Below, piece by piece: positions 49,440 to 60,989 of a stretch of 64,000 nt of DNA. The notes beneath the pieces are model-generated. The model was not told the origin of the DNA, made no database searches, and was given only the letters and a program-made list of their open reading frames with translations. Made by a program: the position numbers and the translations under genes. This stretch comes from Thozetella sp. PMI_491. Taxonomy: Eukaryota; Ascomycota; Sordariomycetes; Chaetosphaeriales; Chaetosphaeriaceae. Where the stretch lies: assembly GCA_021432635.1 (NCBI GenBank), contig MU270037.1, positions 330,047 to 394,046 of the forward strand. Reading direction: 5' to 3'. Each line of letters begins with the position of its first letter. Within the stretch, counting starts at the first letter, position 1.

Positions 49440-52006
49440 ATGGATACCCCCAATCCATCCGATGTTCAGAGCCTGGCGGCTACCCCGCGTGTGCGCTATG
49501 CTGTCTGCGATCGTTGTGGTGATGACATCACTGGTACGAGACACAGGTGCCAGGCCTGCCCGGATTTCGACTACTGCTCCAAGTGTGCTGTCCAGGCGCC
49601 GGTGATCCACCCTGGCCACGAGTTCTTGGTCATTGATCCAACTTCCGAGACCGCGCCTAAAGAAGGCGACAGCCAAGGAGGACAAGAGCCTCCCGAATCC
49701 AGCGACACCACTGCCAGCGACCCTGCCGAGACTACCGCTAGCGACCTCGCTGACACAACCTCCAGCCAACCGGCGAAGTACCGTCCGTGCCGATCCTGCA
49801 CGCCGGTCATCTCGGTTCTCTCAGCCATTGAATTTCTGACCCGAAGCCACTTGGATGAGGGTGGGATTTTGCCCGGCGAGATCTCCGCGCACTGGCCGAT
49901 CCGGATCTCAAGCCTCGTCGAGGCGACCCAAACAGGATGTGCGTTCTGTGCCTTCGTGCTCACCAAGTTCTTTGGCCCAGGCAACGGTGTTGCCCTCATG
50001 TACAAAGGAGGAGACAGCAGCCCATGGTACGCCGACCCGGCCAAGCACGACGAACGGCGAAAGACCGTGGTTGACCACTGCATGAACACTTTGACGCGGC
50101 TACAGCATGACCGCTTCACATTCGCCGCCCGAGCGAGCTGCGAACGCAAAGGTGGCCTTCTGCCCGACTTTGACACCCTTGTGATCGCGGTAGAGAGCAT
50201 GCATTGCCGCACACAAGAGGAAATGAGGGGCGTTTTCAACTCGGCAGGTGTGCTTGAGCTGAAGTCCGCTGTATATGCGGCCCATGGTAAGTTCACGCTC
50301 ACAAAAGCGTTGCAAATCGGTTGTTTTCAAAGCTAAACTCCATCTCAGGCGACCCCGCTGCAACCAAGCTAAGCAGTCGCACTCCCAACGCCTCCCCGGA
50401 ATCAGACGCCGGTTTCCGCCAGGCCAAGGCCTGGCTAGAAGAATGTGTGACCAGTCATGGTTCCGAATGTGGTTCCGCCATCGAGGCCGCATTGCCAGCC
50501 TATGTCATTGATGTTTCTGGCTCGGAGCTTCGTCTGCACAAGGCAGCTCCGGGAGAACGTGGCCACTACGTGGCTCTGACCTACCACCGTGGCGGCGAGC
50601 GTAGGTCTCGAACAACAAGCGCTAACTTGGACGAAAGACTTTCTGGTTTTTCTGTGGAGTGCCTGCCAAAGGCTTTCAAGGATGCTGTTACCACTACGCA
50701 AAACTTGGGGCTTCGGTATCTCTGGATTGACGCGGTGTGCGTACCCCAGGGTAGCGATGCAGACATGGCCGCCAAGGCGCCTCAGCTGGCCGGGGTCTAC
50801 AATGATGCGTATGTGACGATCAGTGCTGCTAGTTGCGACTCTGCGGATTCTAGCTTCCTTGAGAGCGCCGCCGATCCCGTCACCGGGCTGTGGAAGAACA
50901 TGGTACCAATGAAATTTCCCATCCCTCACCAGGATGCCAAGACTGTCGAGGACACAATCAACATGCCTAAGCAGAGCATCGGGATCGTCTGGTTGCTGGA
51001 CGAAGACCCCGCGCTCGCACCTACCTTTGCTGACCCCATTGCGAGTGATCCCTGGAGTCTACAGGAACGCCTCCTCTCCCGACGTCTTTTGTCGTACGGG
51101 AGATGGCCGACGTGGCGGTGCAACAAGAGCACCTTGAGTGACGGAGGCTTCTTCCTGGAACCCAAGTCGGGACCTTCGGAGCGCAGACTTCTGCGCACTT
51201 TGGCGAGAGAGCCAACCGGCTCGGCGGACTTGTTCACAACTGTCCAAATCCATAAGCGCTGGTACGAAGTTCTTAACCAATATAGCAAGTCGGAGCTGGC
51301 AGTCGCTTCAGACAGGCTACCCGCCATCGGCGGCATCGCAGCGGAAATCAGCCGAGTCACTGGCGCAACTTACCAGGCCGGACTCTGGAGCAACAACATG
51401 CTCCGCGACCTCATGTGGTATGCCGACACGCGCGAATGGCTTAGCCGGCCGCAGGAATGGCGCGCACCAACCTGGTCCTGGGCCTCCGTGAATGCCCCGA
51501 TCCTGTGCAATGGGATCGAGGACGATGCCGAGCCTCTGGGGGTGATCCACTTCTGCGAGGTCTCGCCTGCTCTTGGCCACACCGCGTTCGGGGAGATCGC
51601 GGGGGGCGTGCTCGAGATAAGCGGCCCCATGGCTGAGGTGCACAGGCAAGACGTGCTCGACCTATTCGACAGCCAGGACATGGCACCTCCGCCTCCCAAG
51701 AGCAACCGGGTTTCGGACTGGTACGCGCAGATGCTGGAAGGTATCGCGAACCGGCCGAGGAACAGGGTAACCGCAGAGGAGGCGGCGGCCGCGCTACCGG
51801 AGCGCGTCTATGCGCTCCTGACGTTCACGGCTGATTGGAGAATCAAGGATGAAGATCGCGAAGACGAGACGTGCTACTCTGGACTGCTGCTGCGGGAGGT
51901 GGAGGATGGGAGGTACGAGCGTATCGGAGCTTTCACGAATGAGATAACCGAATGGCTCAACTTTGACCAGCAGCCATGGGTCACTCAGAGAATTATTCTC
52001 GTATAA
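49440..52006 (+). CDS. HET-domain protein with N-terminal ZZ zinc finger
   Basis: Exons 49440-50286 and 50349-52006 are joined over a 62-nt intron, giving 834 aa. Residues about 20-65 form a ZZ-type finger: VCDRCGDDITGTRHRCQACP, then FDYCSKCAVQAPVIHPGHEF (paired Cys-x2-Cys and a terminal His pair). A Ser/Thr/Asp-rich linker follows (SDTTASDPAETTASDLADTT). The heterokaryon-incompatibility domain shows YVALTYHRGG, LGLRYLWIDAVCVPQGSDAD, VYNDAYVTISAASCDSADSS and DPWSLQERLLSRRLLSYG, which correspond to its three conserved blocks. The C-terminal half has the WRAPTWSWASV motif common to these proteins. HET proteins mediate cell death on non-self fusion in fungi; ZZ fingers bind proteins. The partner gene and trigger are unknown. 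Confidence 0.93.
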
Positions 52007-52884
52007 AAATAGCTATGGAGTGCCCATACTCAGGAGCAGGGGGCCCTAGAATGTCATGTTGCCTACCTGAGATTATCGGACCGTCTGTTGATGGAATCTA
52101 AGTATCATCTAGAACCCACAAAAATAGCTTATCTTCGGGCCCGATATATCCAACACATCTGGGCCATAATGCGTGTCCCATGGTCCATGGGATACCTAAA
52201 AGTTCTATGAAAGCGTGAATACGAAATTCTTTGCCCCTTGAAGCTAGTTGCACTTGATAACGATGATACGGCCAATCCGCCCGAAAGTCCTTAGTCCCAT
52301 TAAGCACTACACGCAACGTTACAAAGCCACGTACACTATGAGGACTCAGTTGCCCCATCCCACGGGCGAGAGTGCGGCCTCTGCTTACGAGACCGACCCT
52401 TCATAGCCCCCACTGGGTCCGTCCGGGTGGGTCGTGGTGTGGCCAATACGTCGTAGAGGGGATGCGCAATTTAGCCGACGCTACCAGCAATTATGTAAAG
52501 AACTTTTACATCGCCTACTCCGTACTCAGCGCTGTGGCTGGTGTAGGCCCCTTGGGGGCAGGCCATCGGCGAAGCCACCGGGTAAAGTAGAAAGCAGTCA
52601 CCTGCCAGGTACGGGGCCTTACGACTCGTATCGCCTTGTCACACCAGCTATGCAGGAGCTTCTGGACGAGAAATACACGAGGTCTAGGGCGCTTAGCTTC
52701 AATATATGAAGGATAATTGCACTGCCCACCTCTACATGGCCGAGTTCTGTATATAAGAGACTCCCTTGCCAGGCTACCAGTAGTGGAATGATCACCATCG
52801 CCTCACAACAAAGAACCCCAACTGAGCCAAACCGCACCAGAAACGAGCAACACGCCTCCCTTAACCTCATAGACGAGAATCACA
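52007..52884. other. Intergenic with a TATA box for the next gene
   Basis: TATATAAG at 52750-52757 lies 128 bp before the start codon of the secreted protein at 52885. No gene is seen in the remainder. Confidence 0.5.
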
Positions 52885-53595
52885 ATGATCTCTACTACTC
52901 TTACACTTCTCCTAGCCGGCCTGGCCACCGCCACTCCGCTTGCGCGCCGAGCCTACCCGCCAGTCTCGCAAGCTCAAGCATTCACCCTCATTGCCAACGT
53001 CACGGACCCGTCCAAGGACTTCTTTGTCCCACCCGTGGATCACTGGGCCTTCACCGCAGTTCATGCGGGCGCCGGCATCTCTGACGGCATGCTGACCCCC
53101 GACGGGGGCATGGTCCTGTTTGTGAATGGTACCGCGCAGGAGGTGTCAGCCGGTGCCACAAGCATCCTCACCAAGCCCATCCCGGTCACCGGGGGATCAC
53201 CCATCCCCGTGGGTATGCAGTACGGAGTGGGCCCCAACGACACCACGTCTGTCGAGCTCGTCTTTGGCTTTGGCATGCCAGGGGCTGGCATTTACCCCCC
53301 TCAGCGCAGCCCTTACCCGCAGGCCTTCGTTCCGGTCCAGGGTAGCTTCATGGTGTGCAATGAGACCCGGCAAGGCTACCCTGCTCACCCTTTCCCGGTA
53401 CGCATCTCGACGACCAAGGCTGTCGACAGCGAGGGCCGTAGCCACTATGATATCCCTTCCTACTGTGTCGAGATCACCTTTCTGGCCCAGTGTGCCGAGC
53501 TCCCGCCATTCGATGGCGCCGATGAGCTGAACATCCACGTGGAGGGTGTGAGCTGCTACGACAATGTCGCCTCGATTGACTGGGGCAAGTACTAA
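52885..53595 (+). CDS. Secreted protein, unknown function (DUF7907-like)
   Basis: Single exon, 236 aa. The signal peptide MISTTLTLLLAGLATATPLA is followed at once by an Arg-Arg kexin site (residues 21-22), a common pro-processing layout. The mature part opens YPPVSQAQAFTLIANVTDPS and continues VDHWAFTAVHAGAGISDGML, which resembles a family of fungal secreted beta-rich proteins annotated as DUF7907; this match is from memory of the family and tentative. There are four cysteines and three N-x-S/T sites (NVTD, NGTA, NDTT). A TATA box is well placed upstream. No enzymatic motif is visible. Confidence 0.82.
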   Translation: MISTTLTLLLAGLATATPLARRAYPPVSQAQAFTLIANVTDPSKDFFVPPVDHWAFTAVHAGAGISDGMLTPDGGMVLFVNGTAQEVSAGATSILTKPIPVTGGSPIPVGMQYGVGPNDTTSVELVFGFGMPGAGIYPPQRSPYPQAFVPVQGSFMVCNETRQGYPAHPFPVRISTTKAVDSEGRSHYDIPSYCVEITFLAQCAELPPFDGADELNIHVEGVSCYDNVASIDWGKY

Positions 53596-54151
53596 ACATG
53601 TCGAATTAGACCAAGTATCTGTTTGGGATAGAGGAGTTAGTTTAGATGGCTGAGGATTCTTCTAAGATGGAGGCTGAAATTAGACGCCGACGGCATTCGT
53701 CACTAGTAATAATAGAGTAATACTATACAGCGCCCTCTTCGATCGATTTGCCGTTTCTCTCTTGTACTGAAAAACGAAAGACCGTGGAAGGCGGCCGGCC
53801 GCCTACACAGTTCTCCCGCAGTTTTTACGAGAGAAAAAGTACCTTATTCATTCCTGTCACAAAAGAAACATGGCATAAATATTACATTATACCAAGGGGG
53901 TATAGTGGGGGCTTCGCTTTTACCACTTTGGCGTAGTTAGTGGTTTTTATTTGTGACAATTCCCGATGGCCCCGACCATAGTAAATCCTTCAGGCCCACA
54001 TAGTTAGTAGACCTGCCAGCATGATAAGCGTCCGGCAATGAAAGCAACTAAAAATTGCATTAATAAGCTTACGGGCGACTTCCTCCTTTTCCCCGCCTTG
54101 TTGGAACCGCAGCTCACCTTGGAAGGCCAGAAGCACACCGACCAGCACAAA
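53596..54151. other. Intergenic, no gene seen
   Basis: Region between the secreted protein and the bZIP gene; no supported element. Confidence 0.4.
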
Positions 54152-54969
54152 ATGTCCTCAAAGCCAGGAGCCAAACCCAATGAGTGTTGGGCTGGGGTGA
54201 AAGACCCCAGAGAGCGCAAGAGGATCCAGGATAGATGCGCTCAAAGAGCACGCCGTAACGCCTCCCTCCCCACAGAAACATGCAGGCTTGGGACCCGACT
54301 CTGATACATCTTTCAGGCGAACGACTGGCAAATGCCAGAGCGGCTGAGGCTGCTAGCCAGATCATAGGGCATGGAAATGCAAACATCGCCCCTGCCGACG
54401 GCGAGGGAAGTAGGTGGGCGGCCATTGCCCCAAAACCACCTCCCTCCAAACCCGAGCCAGCGTCGAGCGCTTCCGCGTCACCCTATGGTCCGTCCTCCAT
54501 GCTGCGCGCCATGTTCGAGAATGGGAAGATCCTCGGACTGCGTTGCGGGCTCTCCATCCCATCCAAGTCCCATCCTGCTGGGCCGGACGTGCCGGCGCCT
54601 CTCTGGCCGACCTTGCTGCAACTGGGCGCGGTACACTGGCAGTGGATTGATCGCATTCCTTTTGCCGACGCTCGCGACACGATAATCATTTGCAGTGGAG
54701 GCATAGACGAGGAAGAGTTCCTCTCGGACGTCTTCACCATGAATAGCTTCGATTTGCTGCCGGGGCATGAAGCCTGGGATCCAAGGGGCTGGCAACTAAC
54801 CGCTGGGCCGTGGCAGGAGAAATGGGGACACCTATTCCCAAGCTGCAAACCAGTCCCGAGTCCTAATGCACATCCTTCTACCGGCCTTGCGGCTAGCCCA
54901 GCCGTACTCCTACCACCCCCCCAGCCCGAACCACTTATGCCTTCACCTTCAGAGCAACCTCAGCAATAA
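54152..54969 (+). CDS. bZIP/DUF3425 transcription factor
   Basis: Exons 54152-54254 and 54317-54969 are joined over a 62-nt intron, giving 251 aa. The splice completes a bZIP-type basic region: WAGVKDPRERKRIQDRCAQR, then ARRERLANARAAEAASQ. No regular leucine heptads follow, as is usual for this subclass. The C-terminal domain is DUF3425: LRCGLSIPSKSHPAGPD, PAPLWPTLLQLGAVHWQWID and IPFADARDTIIICSGGIDEE. Such proteins are nuclear regulators, often near secondary-metabolite or stress genes. The 3' end overlaps the end of the convergent alpha/beta hydrolase gene by 35 bp. A Pro-rich tail ends the protein. The start codon is the first ATG in the frame close to the basic region; a longer upstream frame exists but looks unconserved. 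Confidence 0.88.
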
Positions 54970-55848
54970 TCTCCGCCATCTTGTCCATCTGGCTGGCGTA
55001 AGGAATATGCCCGGCGTTGATCCTGATCACGTCTACCTTGTTGCCACTCGACTCTTCGATGTTCGCGATGCAGGTCTCCTGGGTCGCAAGAGGGATTATC
55101 TGGTCCGTCTCGCAGATGAGATACGATACCGGCACATCGTTATAGCCAGGATAGGTCAGCGGGTTTGTGAATGTGACCACAGAGTGCCAATCCAGCTTCT
55201 TGGCCCACTCGACGCCTTCCTCATGGGGCAGGTCTGAGAAGTTGGCTGCTGCAGAGCCTTCGGGCTCATTGTACACATAGGCTCCCTAATCCCCCCGTCA
55301 GTGTTTGACTCAAAAGACAGGAGAGCGTGGTGAGAACAGAATCTCGGTATGAAAATTCCGCGAGAGGAGAAGGGTATCGGAACAGTTGGAAAACCGCCTA
55401 CCTCAACCACCAAGAAGCTCAGTGGCTCCTTGGACATCAGCATCTCTCCCAGGGTACCCCCGATTTTCGGGGCGACAGCTGTGGTATAGAACAGGCGTGC
55501 CACTCCGCCAGTCTTTCCTTGCTTTTCCCTGGCCTCCCTGCTCAAGCCTTTCATGCTTTCCGTTGCTACGACGCCTCCGTATGAATGGGCAACGAGGAGA
55601 ATATCATAGCCATCATCCGCCAGCTTCTCAACCTCGCTATGGATGAAATTGGCATCATCGTACATGGTGGCGGGAGCTTGTGTGGCGAGCACTTCCGGAG
55701 CAGGGCGGCCCACCGAGCGCAGGGGAATAGCCTTGACGGTGCCAGGGGCGAACCCTAGTTTCTGGACGCGGGAAATGATGGGGTCATAGAGCTGTGCCGG
55801 GCCGCATGCGCCGGGGACAATGACAATGGCAATAGGGTTTCCCGACAT
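54935..55848 (-). CDS. Alpha/beta hydrolase (EstC/methylesterase-like)
   Basis: Exons 55848-55402 and 55285-54935 are joined over a 116-nt intron, giving 265 aa. The start at 55848 gives MSGNPIAIVIVPGACGPAQL, with the oxyanion region VPGAC. The triad is Ser in LLVAHSYGGVVATESM, Asp in YLICETDQIIP and His in RINAGHIPYASQ. Size and sequence resemble plant methylesterase/hydroxynitrile lyase relatives and fungal EstC-like esterases. The family hydrolyses small esters or lactones; the substrate is unknown. A TATA element (TATATAAA on the minus strand, 55977-55984) lies about 130 bp upstream. The last 35 bp, including the stop, overlap the convergent bZIP gene. Confidence 0.9.
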
Positions 55849-57754
55849 GTTGAACGAGGTTGACTTTCCAGAATCTGTCGACCAGTGATAGATGCCAGGC
55901 AAAGATGGGCTGAAACGTCGAACGGCTAAGGTGATTTTGGGAAGTTTACACATGTTTGAGGCCCCTCAACCGGTGCTTTATATATAAGACTAGAAGGCAT
56001 CGGAGGGGAGTAATTGAGACCCGACTTACAAATGAGATGGCCGTTGCGAAACTTCCGGATACATTTCTGACACTACATCTCCCGTGTATTGGTTCTATTC
56101 GATAAGTGGACGGTGGACTTGTCAGAAGGGTCGATCTCATTGGCCAGGCGATGTCAGATTTTAGCACGACCCACAAAGTCCATATTTCTCTTCCCACCGA
56201 ACCCCTCACCGGCGTCTACCGCCCCGAGTGCGTGCATCTGGCCCGGTAGCTTTGTATGTAACTTGTTCCGCATGGTTCGACAGGCCAGGGGGATTGAAGA
56301 GAGAGGATAACAAAAAAAAAAAACCACCAAAAAAAACCAATGGTTTAGAGGCTGGTGATGGGCCTGGGATTAGCATCCGAATTTCTACTTTAGCTATTGT
56401 GGCATTGCGACTGCCGTGGTCAAGGTAGGCACGACCCGAGGGGACCCTATATAGTTATCCAATGGAGGCGTACTAGCCTTTGGTCAGATGCGCAATCTCA
56501 AGTCCCAAACGTGGGAAAAGTACTATCCTGGGCTGCGAATCAGCACGATGGCATGCAAGCCATGTCATCCTAAACGAATTCTGCAGATAGAGCAAGTTTA
56601 TTTAAACCTATCATCGAGCAAGATAATGCAAGATTAATCGCCAGCCAGCCAGACGATGACATTGCTGGAACTTTTGATCCAGTCTGTGCCACAGCTCACT
56701 TTCACTACCTGCTCCATAGTCAGTGCCGCGGGCTTATACAACAAGTACCTTGTTTTACCCCGCGTCGTTCGACAGGCCACTGATGAGGGGTCCACAAGTC
56801 CGCCTCACCCAAGTGGCTACCCGGTTGCTCATGCCAACTCTATACTAAACGTCTTTCTCGTCGCGGCTACTCTAATCAAAGGGGAAAAGGCGGAGTGAAG
56901 CGCGACACAAGTACTACAATTGCCAAACATGGTACAATATCCTATCTCGTTCCTTCATCTCTAAGTGTTGCTTAAGCTTTGCCGGCGACTATGGACCTAA
57001 CACTCCAGCTACTGTTACTCTTGACAGAGGCTTAAAGTTGCTTGGCATCAGGGGTCCCCATCGTGCATCCGCGGCTAATCCGTTTATGAGGCTATAGGTT
57101 TAATATAAGGTCTAAGGAGACCTATTCGATCCATATAATGGCAGTCAAGTTGTGCGGCTGTGTTGGTGCGGGTGTCTGTGCGAGCTACACTGAGCGATCC
57201 TTTATCGCTACGAAGACTCTTCCGTACCTGAAAGTAAAAAATCTCTGGAATCTAGGGGGCGGGCAAGCGCCCGCAATAATGGCTAAGGTAGTAGGAATGG
57301 TAGTAGTAGGGATGCGCTTGTGAGATAGAGGCGTTCGCGGTATCACGGTCGCATTACGTGCCGGGGCATCTATTGGAGCCTCGGTCTGTCTACCGCGCCC
57401 ACCTTCCCTAACGGCGCTAGCTGCGCGCACAACACTTGCCAAGTCCGGCTCGAGCCGCCGGCACTGTAGCATCAACAGATCATCTCCCACCATCGCTATG
57501 GCACGCTGATTGGAGAAACAGCTCCCGAGGCCGTGTTCTGCCCCTGGTAGGGGAAGCAGATTGTGGAAACATCTCCCAATGTTACGCACAAGGAGCCAGG
57601 GTGAGGCCTGGATAACTGGAGCCTGTCTCGAAGATCCGAATTCTGCAGGTGTGGACGTGGGTCCCGACGTGGGCTTTAAAATGCGAGACTCGCGACCGTG
57701 GAGAAGAGGAGAGGGAAGTGGCAGCCAGGCATCCTTTCTTCACCCATTGCCACG
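55849..57754. other. Intergenic, no gene confirmed
   Basis: Contains the TATA element of the hydrolase near 55980 and an A-rich tract at about 56311-56338. An 80-codon frame at 56656-56898 has hydrophobic stretches but no recognised domain. Nothing else is supported before the sedolisin gene. Confidence 0.4.
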
Positions 57755-59778
57755 ATGTATCTCGTCTCTCTCATCCAGCTCGCGGTGATCTCGGGTTTGG
57801 CGGCTGCGCGCGCAGTGCCAGCTACGCACGCCGTCCACGAGAAGCGCGCCGTCCCCCATCCCCGGCTCACCCGGCGGCTATCGTCCGATGTTGTCTTGCC
57901 TATGAGAATTGGGCTGAAGCAGAGCCAGACTGCACTTCTCCAAGCTGAGGACTGGCTCATGGAAGTGTCACACCCCGATTCCTCCAAATATGGACAGCAC
58001 TGGACTGCGGAGGAAGTGATCGAAGCCTTCCGACCCTCGGATGACACGGTCGAGATTGTCGCGACTTGGTTGATCAATTCTGGCATCTCTAAAGAGAGGA
58101 TTACCCACAGCGACAACAAGGCGTGGCTTGCCTTCGACGCGACTGTGAAGGAGGCGGAGGATCTCTTGCATGCCGAGTACTTCCATGATGGCGAAGAGCG
58201 CTCTCTCGTCGGCGCTCACGAGTACCACTTGCCGCTGCACATCCAGGAACATGTTGACTATGTCACCCCGGGCGTCAAGGGAACCCGTATGGATCTGCGC
58301 CACAAACCGAAGAGGTCCGCTGCTACTTCTAAAGGATCTCTTCGGCGCCCGCAGAAGAAGCCGTTCCCCTCCATGCCTGCGCACTGGAACACAAGCGATC
58401 TCGCGACATGCGACGAGGTGATCACCCCGGCTTGTCTCCAAGCACTGTACCACTACACGGCGCCAAACCCCCACGCCAAGGTCAGTTCGCACAACTCGCT
58501 CGGCATCTTTGAAGAAGGCGACTTCTACTATCAGCCAGATTTTGATAGCTTCTTCGCCACTTACACCCCTTGGATCCCCAATGGCACGGTCCCCATCCTC
58601 AATTCTATTGATGGCGGGGAAGCGCCGGCCACTGACCCAGAAGATGCCGGTGGTGAGAGCAATTTGGACTTCGAGCTGGCCTATCCGATTATCTACCCTC
58701 AGACGACGACCCTGTACCAGACAGACGATCTATACTATGCCTCCGGCGGTGATGGTACACAGACGGGAATCTTCAATACCTTCTTTGATGCCATTGATGG
58801 TTCGTACTGCACCTACTCGGCGTACGGCGAAACCGGCAACGACCCTGTTCTGGATCCTACGTACCCGGATCCGAACGGTTACCAAGGGCCCCTGATGTGC
58901 GGCGTGTACAAGCCCACTAACGTGATCACCATCTCTTACGGCGAGCAAGAGTCTGACTTACCGGCCTACTATCAGCAGCGTCAATGCAACGAGTTTCTGA
59001 AGCTTGGCTTGCAGGGAACGTCGATATTCGTAGCTAGCGGCGATACCGGCGTGGCTGGCTATCCGGGCTATTATACGGGCGGACCATTCTACGGCTGCCT
59101 CCGGGATGACGACGTATTCTCCCCCACGCAGCCAAACAGCTGCCCCTGGCTCACCAATGTTGGTGCAACAAAGGTGTATGAGGGACACACTGTGTTTGAG
59201 GCCGAGAGTGCTGTGGTGGATATCGGAACTCATTTCAACTATAGCAGTAGTGGGGTACGTACCAATCTCCTGGCCGAAGAGCTCGTGGACTGACCAGGAT
59301 CTAGGGGTTTTCCAACATCTTCACCATTCCAAAATACCAGCAAGCTGCGATTGAAAAGTACTACACCAAGCACAATCCGCCGTACCCTTACTACTTCAAC
59401 GGTAACTACGAAAATAGTACAGGACTGTATAACCGCAACGGACGGGGTATCCCTGATGTCGCCGCGAATGGCGACAACATCGCTGTCTATGTCGGCGGCG
59501 AGTTTGGTACAGAGGGTGGCACGTCGGCATCGTCGCCCATATTTGCGTCCCTCATCAACCGTATTGTCGAGGAGCGTCTGAAGGTTGGAAAGGGCCCCCT
59601 CGGTTTTATCAACCCTGCACTATATGGAAATCCAGGAGTGTTGTTTGATATCACAAACGGGACAAATCCTGGCTGTGGCACGCAGGGGTTTGAAGCTGTC
59701 GAGGGCTGGGATCCGGTTACGGGCTTGGGCACGCCGAACTATCCGGCCATGTTGAAGCTTTTCATGAGCCTTCCATAA
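57755..59778 (+). CDS. Secreted sedolisin (S53) tripeptidyl-peptidase
   Basis: Acid serine-carboxyl peptidase, releasing tripeptides from protein N-termini; extracellular or vacuolar. Exons 57755-59254 and 59305-59778 (50-nt intron) give 657 aa, the usual length. A signal peptide (MYLVSLIQLAVISGLAAARA) is followed by a propeptide of about 190 residues with the typical PDSSKYGQHWTAEEV block. The catalytic residues are Glu301 and Asp305 in GGESNLDFELAYP, Asp in SGDTGVAGYPG and Ser574 in GGTSASSPIFASL. The C-terminal calcium site region reads GWDPVTGLGTPNYP. Many N-glycosylation sites are present. It neighbours two UstYa genes; peptidases are found in some fungal ribosomal-peptide clusters, but a shared role here is not shown. 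Confidence 0.95.
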
Positions 59779-60147
59779 TGGTAGGAAGCTAATAATCTAA
59801 TCCTTAAATACATGTTTATCAACAACTCAAAACAAGCGGGGTCAAGCCCAAGGTTCTTCCCCCTCTGCCGGCCCTTTGTAGGACGACGCTAACCCAATCT
59901 GCGACCGCTTCAAGCTTTTCGGGTTTGTCTTGCTCCATTCTAAAATTTCGTCAAAATTACGACAGTAGTGTCGCGTGCTGAAGTCAACAAAGGGGTACCT
60001 CCGAGACGGTAACTTTACAGGATCGAATAGGATGGCTGGGGTTACGTCGGCATAGCACTACAGGATAGCAACATTGCATTAGCACACGCTGGCTGCTGAA
60101 CTTTGAGCTCCCCGGTAAGGGGCCATATGCTTATTCTTGGACGGATG
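59779..60147. other. Convergent intergenic spacer
   Basis: 3' ends of the sedolisin (+) and first UstYa gene (-) face each other. No gene is seen. Confidence 0.4.
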
Positions 60148-60989
60148 TTATACCATAAGACTCATCCGGATTACGTCAAGACAGTGATCTAACTGGCTGT
60201 GAGTGGACCTCTTGATATCAGTGGGGGCTTGTCGAGATGACTTACCATTGTGGTCAGCAATCATGCGTTCGCTCATTCGCCATCTTTCGATATGCTTGTA
60301 ATAATCCCAATTGTAGAATTGAGTTTCTCGAAGATTTCTCTGTGATCCTGTCAGTAATAGCCCGCGATTCGTCTAACTTCGACGGCCGAAACTATCCTTG
60401 ACTGAACACTTACCAAGCAATGTAGAAGGTGAAACACTTCAATCATGCCAGCAAACCCGCCACCGTTCTCTTCGGTTAGGCGATGGAACGGACGAAGAGG
60501 ATTGTTATCAGTCAAATTCATTAATAAAAGGTCTTGTCCGTCAAGCCGGATCAGCCCGGCATCTTCGCTAATTTCGGACCACGCCCGGTCAATATCTTCG
60601 TTGTTCACCTCAGGAGGGCCTCTCCACCTGTTTCTTTGAAATATCTCGGCTTCATACGGCTTGGCATCCAGGTAGCGAATGATTTGGTTTGCAGGGGCTG
60701 TAGATAAGTGAGCCATCTTGGAATTCTTAGCGATCGATATTCCCAGAGGAAACATACAATATGTGATAGGCGTCTCTATCTTGGCATCAAATCTTTGTGA
60801 CGCTTTTGCTTTGTGCCAAATGGGGCCCACCCAAAATATGGTGACTCCAGTTATCATATTGGTAAGTAACAAGATAAGTAGGAATACGGCATAGAAGCCT
60901 TTCCCCTTGCGCCATACCTGCCTCTCTACCGGGATGCCTGTATCTTGTGGGAGTTCTTCATATGCTGTCTCTTTCTTTCTCCAATTCAT
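60148..60989 (-). CDS. UstYa-family (DUF3328) oxidative cyclase, copy 1
   Basis: Members of this family oxidise and cyclise peptide side chains in fungal ribosomal peptides (UstYa/UstYb, PhomYa). Three exons, 60989-60758, 60697-60414 and 60339-60148, give 235 aa. A short N-terminal tail precedes one membrane span (FYAVFLLILLLTNMITGVTI). The first splice restores ETPITYSPANQIIRYLDAKP, a family hallmark. GPPEVNNEDIDRAWSEI follows, and GMIEVFHLLHCL gives the HxxHC motif. After the third exon starts, RNLRETQFYNWDYYKHIERW is seen, and LDHCLDVIRMSL gives the second motif (DHC). The tail stops at LMV, short of the usual C-x-AD ending, and about 17 residues before DHC could be an unspliced insert, so the 3' end is uncertain. 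Confidence 0.88.
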
